Assembly: GCF_965227725.1 (NCBI RefSeq)
Contig: NZ_CBDDGH010000001.1
Span: 1,054,001-1,118,000 of the forward strand
DNA length: 64,000 nucleotides
DNA from: Shimia sp965227725
Lineage (GTDB): Bacteria; Pseudomonadota; Alphaproteobacteria; Rhodobacterales; Rhodobacteraceae
Reading direction: 5' to 3'
Shown: in pieces, positions 60,141-64,000 of the stretch
Numbering within the stretch: the stretch's first letter is position 1
Layout of the letters: every line of letters begins with the position of its first letter
Made by a program: the position numbers and the translations under genes
Notes under the pieces: generated by a model
Seen by the model: the letters and a program-made list of their open reading frames with translations, nothing else
Told to the model about the DNA's origin: nothing
The model's database searches: none

Positions 60141-61289
60141 TTAAGCTTGCGCTGTGATTTCGGCCTCAAAAGCCCATGTGAGCCATGGCAGCATCGCCTG
60201 CAGATCGGAGGTCTCAACCGTGCCGCCACACCAGATGCGAAGGCCAGCAGGTGCGTCGCGATAGGCGCCGATGTCCAAGGCGATGTTTTCTGCCTCAAGA
60301 CGTTTGGCGACTGCTTTGGCAAAGGCTGCACCGTCCTGAATGCGGTCGTCTGAGAACTTCAGGCAAACCGATGTGTTGGAACGGGTGACTTCGTCTTCGG
60401 CGAGGTTCGTTATCCAGTCGTTTGCGTCACAGAAATCGAAAACCGCTTTGGCGTTGGCATCAGCGCGCGCGATGAGACCGTTAAGGCCACCCACAGACCG
60501 CGCCCAATCCAGCGCAAAGAGATAGTCTTCGACTGCCAGCATAGAGGGGGTGTTGATGGTGGCGCCGGTAAAAATGCCTTCGATCAGCTTGCCGCCTTTG
60601 GTCAGGCGGAAGATCTTTGGCAGCGGCCATGCTGGTGTATAGCTTTCCAGCCGTTCAACAGCGCGCGGGCTCAGGACAATCACGCCATGCGCCGCTTCGC
60701 CACCCAGCACTTTCTGCCAGGAGAAGGTCGTTACATCCAGCTTGTCCCAAGGCAGATCCATCGCAAATGCGGCGGATGTCGCATCACAGATTGTCAGCCC
60801 TTCGCGGTCATCCGCAATCCAGTCTGCATTTGGCACACGCACACCGGAGGTGGTGCCGTTCCATGTGAAGACGACATCGTTGTTCTTGGTGTCGACTGTG
60901 GTCAGATCTACGATGTCGCCATAGTCGGCGGTCTTGACCTCGGCGTCGATCTTAAGCTGCTTCATCACATCGGTGACCCAACCAGCGCCAAAGCTCTCCC
61001 AAGCCAGCATTTCAACTTTGCGCGCGCCCAGAAGGGACCAAAGCGCCATTTCAACCGCGCCTGTGTCTGAGGCGGGCACGATACCAATACGGTAATCTGC
61101 GGGGATGCCCAGGATCTCGCGAGTGCCTTCAATCGCGGCCTTCAGCTTGTCCTTGCCGATGGTGGCACGGTGGCTGCGGCCGAGAGCGGCATCGGCGAGC
61201 TTGGTGACATCAAATGTGGGGGGTTTGGCACAGGGGCCAGAGGAGAAACGCGGATTCGCCGGGCGAACCGCTGGTTGCTGAGTAGCCAT
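60141..61289 (-). CDS. serC: Phosphoserine aminotransferase
   Basis: The 382-residue PLP enzyme begins with PRFSSGPCAKPPTFD and has the PLP Lys in TFSWQKVLGGEAAHG. It matches the alphaproteobacterial type of SerC, longer than the E. coli form. It makes phosphoserine from 3-phosphohydroxypyruvate and glutamate, after SerA. A GC-rich hairpin lies before the ribosome-binding site GGAAGGA. It is divergent from serB. Confidence 0.95.
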   Translation of the reverse strand: MATQQPAVRPANPRFSSGPCAKPPTFDVTKLADAALGRSHRATIGKDKLKAAIEGTREILGIPADYRIGIVPASDTGAVEMALWSLLGARKVEMLAWESFGAGWVTDVMKQLKIDAEVKTADYGDIVDLTTVDTKNNDVVFTWNGTTSGVRVPNADWIADDREGLTICDATSAAFAMDLPWDKLDVTTFSWQKVLGGEAAHGVIVLSPRAVERLESYTPAWPLPKIFRLTKGGKLIEGIFTGATINTPSMLAVEDYLFALDWARSVGGLNGLIARADANAKAVFDFCDANDWITNLAEDEVTRSNTSVCLKFSDDRIQDGAAFAKAVAKRLEAENIALDIGAYRDAPAGLRIWCGGTVETSDLQAMLPWLTWAFEAEITAQA

Positions 61290-61313
61290 AAATGCTATCC
61301 TTCCAGATAAATG

Positions 61314-61331
61314 CCTCTCGTTGGGGAGAGG
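61314..61331 (-). promoter_or_regulatory. Hairpin in serC leader, possible serC-type RNA element
   Basis: On the minus strand CCTCTC pairs with GAGAGG around a six-base loop, a few bases before the serC ribosome-binding site. Alphaproteobacteria have a described serC leader RNA motif; this could be it, but I cannot match its full consensus. Confidence 0.35.
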
Positions 61332-61584
61332 TGTCCCACGGACCGACTTAGGCGGAGTGGCGGGATCTCACAACAGGAAAAATCCGCGTTGACGACAGTT
61401 TGTGATTCAAAAGCGACGCCAAATGACCACTATCGGAAACATTCGGTCACATGAACGATGTGGGGGCGGCAGGTGCAGATTCTAATGAATAAAACCTTAC
61501 GGCCAGAAATATCCGAGACTGGAAACATCTTTGATGCCGTGCTCTATGGCGCTCAAGCTAACTTCAAATCTGTTGAGGCCTCCG

Positions 61585-62463
61585 ATGTTCACTGCCACGC
61601 TTTTGACCAATCCGACGTTACCAAGTCTTGATGGGGCGCTTGTGGAGAATTTGCGCAATGCGTGGGGAGGTGACACCGTACATTGGCTCGCAGTCGAAGA
61701 GGCTGCGGAGTTTTCTCTGCCTGCCAAGCCCGACAATCTTTGGGAGGTTTGGGCCGATTTGCAAAAATTGGGTGTGGATCTCGTTGTTCAGTCGACTGAA
61801 GGCCGTCGAAAGAAGATGCTTCTGGCGGACATGGACAGCACGATGATCGAACAAGAGTGCATCGATGAGTTGGCTGACGAAGCTGGTGTCGGGGATCGCG
61901 TCAAAGATATCACCGCAAGGGCGATGAACGGAGAACTCGATTTTGAAGGTGCATTGACGGAGCGCGTTGGCCTGTTGAAAGGCTTGGATCAAGGGGTGAT
62001 CGCCAAGGTGCTCGCGGAACGCATCACTTTCATGCCCGGGGGGAAAGCGCTTTTGGCGACAATGAAAGCGGAAGGCGCCTACGCAGCGTTAGTGTCAGGC
62101 GGTTTCACAGCCTTTACCGCCAAAGTAGCATCCGAACTTGGCTTTGACGAAAACCGCGCCAACACGCTCTTGGTGGCAGATGACAAACTGACCGGGGATG
62201 TAGGGCGCCCTATCTTGGGGCGCGAAGCGAAGGTGCAGGCGCTCAAAGAGATCACCGAACGACTTGAGCTTGCGCATGAAGATGTGATGGCTGTGGGTGA
62301 TGGTGCCAATGACCTTGGCATGCTGGGGCTCGCTGGGGCAGGGGTGGCCTTACACGCAAAGCCCTCAGTCGCGGCAGAATGTGACATCCGCATCAATCAC
62401 GGGGACCTTACTGCGCTGCTGTATATCCAAGGCTATGCCAAGTCTGAGTTTACGGGCCTCTAA
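61585..62463 (+). CDS. serB: Phosphoserine phosphatase
   Basis: The 292-residue HAD phosphatase has the DMDST nucleophile loop (Asp82, Asp84 in LLADMDSTMIEQECIDELA), LVSGGFTAF, then VGDGANDLGMLGLAGAGVALHAKP. It makes serine from phosphoserine, completing the SerA-SerC-SerB path encoded here. I start at the ATG at 61585 with GAGG upstream; a longer frame would add 18 unrelated residues. The next gene starts four bases after the stop. Confidence 0.95.
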   Translation: MFTATLLTNPTLPSLDGALVENLRNAWGGDTVHWLAVEEAAEFSLPAKPDNLWEVWADLQKLGVDLVVQSTEGRRKKMLLADMDSTMIEQECIDELADEAGVGDRVKDITARAMNGELDFEGALTERVGLLKGLDQGVIAKVLAERITFMPGGKALLATMKAEGAYAALVSGGFTAFTAKVASELGFDENRANTLLVADDKLTGDVGRPILGREAKVQALKEITERLELAHEDVMAVGDGANDLGMLGLAGAGVALHAKPSVAAECDIRINHGDLTALLYIQGYAKSEFTGL

Positions 62464-62466
62464 TTC

Positions 62467-63225
62467 ATGTTGGAATTCGGGGTTGAAGGGCTGCTGCTCT
62501 TGTTGGCAGCAGGATTTTTTGCGGGCTTCGTGGATGCGATAGCTGGTGGTGGTGGATTGATCACGGTACCGGCGCTGATGATTGCCGGTGTGCCGCCTGT
62601 ACAAGCACTCGCAACAAACAAGATACAAGGGATGTTTGGATCGGGCACCGCTGCCTATTCCTATGCGAAGAGCGGTTTGGTCGACCTACGCGCTCAGGCT
62701 GGACCTGCACTGTTGGCGTTTATCGCATCGCTTGGCGGTGCACTCCTTGTATCCGTTTTGCCAACAGACTGGATTCGGCTGATCTTGCCGATTCTGCTGA
62801 TCGGAATTGCGCTGTTCTTTGCCCTTCGCAAAGATCCCGGCGAGATGGATCGTACAGCGCGTCTCAAACCCATCATCTTTTCCCTCACAGCTGTACCGGT
62901 TGTGGCCTTCTATGATGGAATCTTGGGGCCGGGCGCGGGCAGTTTTTATATGATCGCCTTCGTTGCGCTGGGCGGCTACGGCATCTTGAAAGCGACCGCT
63001 CATACCAAGCTTTTGAATTTCGCTTCCAATGTTGGCGGGCTCGCCGGGTTTATCCTCGTTGCCAACCCGCTTTGGGCTATTGGCTTAGCCATGGGCGCGA
63101 TGCAAATTTTGGGCGCTCGGCTTGGTGCCAAGGTGGCCATGGCGAAAGGGGCAAGGTTGATCCGCCCGCTTTTGGTGGCAACCTCCGTCGCATTGGCGCT
63201 CAAACTGCTCTGGGATGTGCTCTGA
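62467..63225 (+). CDS. TSUP (TauE/SafE) family permease
   Basis: The 252-residue protein has about eight helices in two repeats, with the family motif GGGGLITVPALM in the first half and FYDGILGPGAGSFYMIAF in the second. These permeases move sulfite, sulfonates or related small anions. The substrate is not predictable. It lies three bases from serB and is probably on the same transcript. Confidence 0.9.
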   Translation: MLEFGVEGLLLLLAAGFFAGFVDAIAGGGGLITVPALMIAGVPPVQALATNKIQGMFGSGTAAYSYAKSGLVDLRAQAGPALLAFIASLGGALLVSVLPTDWIRLILPILLIGIALFFALRKDPGEMDRTARLKPIIFSLTAVPVVAFYDGILGPGAGSFYMIAFVALGGYGILKATAHTKLLNFASNVGGLAGFILVANPLWAIGLAMGAMQILGARLGAKVAMAKGARLIRPLLVATSVALALKLLWDVL

Positions 63226-63235
63226 CAGATTTGTA

Positions 63236-63255
63236 ATTTAACATTTGTGTTAAAT
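63236..63255. promoter_or_regulatory. Inverted repeat before the ArsR gene (possible operator)
   Basis: ATTTAACA and TGTTAAAT form a perfect eight-base palindrome with a TTTG spacer, 24 bases upstream of the ArsR ATG. ArsR-type repressors bind such sites, so autoregulation is likely. The function is inferred. Confidence 0.65.
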
Positions 63256-63279
63256 ATAGAATCCCCTCAAGATCAGGCT

Positions 63280-63600
63280 ATGACTCGCCTGACCACAACC
63301 TTTGCAGCCCTTTCCGATGAAACCCGCCTTGCCATGGTGGAACGTCTGATGGCTGTTGGGGAGCTTCCAGCAGGTGATCTTGTAGCAGATGCGTCGATCA
63401 GCGGTCCTGCGGTATCTCGCCACCTTAAAGTTCTGCGCAACGCAGGCTTGGTGAAACAGCGCGCAGAGGGCACAAAACGTCTTTACAGCGTTCGACCGGA
63501 AGCGCTGCAAGCCGTTGCTGGATGGACAATGGATCACAAAGCGTTTTGGCAGTCAGGCTTGGAGCGTTTGGATGCCCTGTTGGCGGAGGAAACGTCGTGA
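63280..63600 (+). CDS. ArsR-family transcriptional regulator
   Basis: The 106-residue winged-helix regulator has the ArsR fold: TTTFAALSDETRLAMVERLM, GELPAGDLVADASISGPAVS and RHLKVLRNAGLVKQRAEG. No metal-binding cysteine pair is visible, so it belongs to a non-metal group that often regulates the following AHSA1 gene. I start at the ATG at 63280, after the palindrome, rather than the GTG inside it at 63247. The stop overlaps the next gene (GTGA). Confidence 0.88.
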   Translation: MTRLTTTFAALSDETRLAMVERLMAVGELPAGDLVADASISGPAVSRHLKVLRNAGLVKQRAEGTKRLYSVRPEALQAVAGWTMDHKAFWQSGLERLDALLAEETS

Positions 63601-64000
63601 GCGATGCGCGATTGGAAAGGGAGTTCTCTGTCTCGCCTGAGCGCCTCTACGCTGCGATCACAAATCCGGCTGACCTGAGCCGTTGGTGGGGGCCGGAAGG
63701 CATGACATTGGGCGACCACACTTTAGATTTTACGCGACTTGGCCCGTGGCATTCTGTCAAAATCAGTGACGCTGGTCGGCAGATGAAAATGTCAGGCCAA
63801 GTGACAAGTATCGATCCGCCACATTCGGTCGGGTTTACGTGGGCTTGGCACGACGAAAATGATCAACGTGGACATGAAAGTCATGTCACATTCACCGTTG
63901 AGGCGACGGCGCGGGGCGCCAAGCTGATTATAGATCACAAGAACTTGCAGGACGAAGAAGCTGTGCGTGGCCACAGTTGGGGCTGGAACAGTTCTGCCAA
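63597..64000 (+). CDS. SRPBCC/AHSA1-domain protein (partial)
   Basis: The frame starts at a GTG overlapping the ArsR stop (GTGA) and leaves the right edge after about 134 codons. It reads REFSVSPERLYAAITNPADL, SRWWGPEGMTLGD, then MSGQVTSIDPPHSVGFTWAW and ends near HSWGWNSS, the START-like SRPBCC fold of Aha1-type proteins. Such proteins bind hydrophobic ligands. The ArsR-SRPBCC pair is frequent in bacteria and is thought to be a regulated unit. The 3' end is outside the window. Confidence 0.85.
   Translation, partial: MSDARLEREFSVSPERLYAAITNPADLSRWWGPEGMTLGDHTLDFTRLGPWHSVKISDAGRQMKMSGQVTSIDPPHSVGFTWAWHDENDQRGHESHVTFTVEATARGAKLIIDHKNLQDEEAVRGHSWGWNSSA

Noticed and set aside
1..64000. CRISPR arrays, rRNA genes and prophage
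   Set aside because: No regularly spaced direct repeats, no rRNA sequence, and no phage structural or integrase genes were seen on either strand.

Overview
The window looks like a core chromosomal segment from an alphaproteobacterium of the Rhodobacteraceae, Roseobacter group. Three things point there: the gene order maf-aroE-coaE-dnaQ on one side and rho-mnmE-mnmG-rsmG-parA-parB on the other side of a DnaA-box-bearing gap; a RegB/RegA/SenC redox locus; and a PAS-protein/tsaE/amgK/murU/addB/addA/trx block. The central feature is a probable chromosomal replication origin at about 32657-33069. Replication genes diverge from it, and four centromere-like parS palindromes lie around it at 4803, 36236, 38141 and 49203. 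No species name can be justified from the sequence alone.

Layout. 1-2.5 kb: a comparatively AT-rich exopolysaccharide fragment, with a partial glycosyltransferase and a Wzz/GumC-type chain-length protein whose cytoplasmic kinase-like domain is degenerate. 2.67-3.44 kb: a decayed IS6-family transposase at the edge of that region. 3.4-6.6 kb: accessory genes (HD hydrolase, GNAT acetyltransferase, DJ-1/PfpI protein, LysR regulator). 6.7-9.5 kb: regA, senC, regB. 9.5-20 kb: a tightly packed, mostly overlapping block with a PAS protein, tsaE, amgK-murU (peptidoglycan sugar recycling), addBA (double-strand-break repair) and trxA, closed by a strong terminator. 20-25 kb: a capsule-type protein, then hslV and hslU separated by an aldo/keto reductase and a membrane protein. 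25-29.9 kb: MFS transporter, smr-mltA-tim44 operon, fxsA, secB.

29.9-40.4 kb is the origin region. dnaQ, coaE, aroE and maf form one overlapping operon reading left from the origin. hemJ, rho, mnmE, mnmG, rsmG, parA and parB read right. ParB would bind the parS sites, ParA would segregate the ParB-DNA complex, and DnaA would act at the boxes in the gap. 40.4-49.5 kb: DUF454, hemW, rdgB, rph (minus) and hrcA, grpE (plus), then mutS, a sugar kinase and a periplasmic msrA. 49.5-52.8 kb: a low-information gap, a sulfotransferase-like gene, an SCP2 protein, argG and a tRNA-Thr(CGU). 52.9-58.3 kb: a hybrid histidine kinase with a co-transcribed periplasmic binding protein, a PPP-type phosphatase and a ClpP paralogue. 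58.4-62.5 kb: serine biosynthesis genes serA, serC and divergent serB. 62.5-64 kb: a TSUP permease and an ArsR/SRPBCC pair cut off by the right edge.

I saw no CRISPR array, rRNA operon, prophage or complete mobile element. The best candidates for follow-up are the origin/parS landscape (including a parS that contains the mnmG start codon), the binding-protein/hybrid-kinase pair, the kinase-dead Wzz-like protein, the split hslVU operon, and several unexplained repeats and hairpins in intergenic regions.
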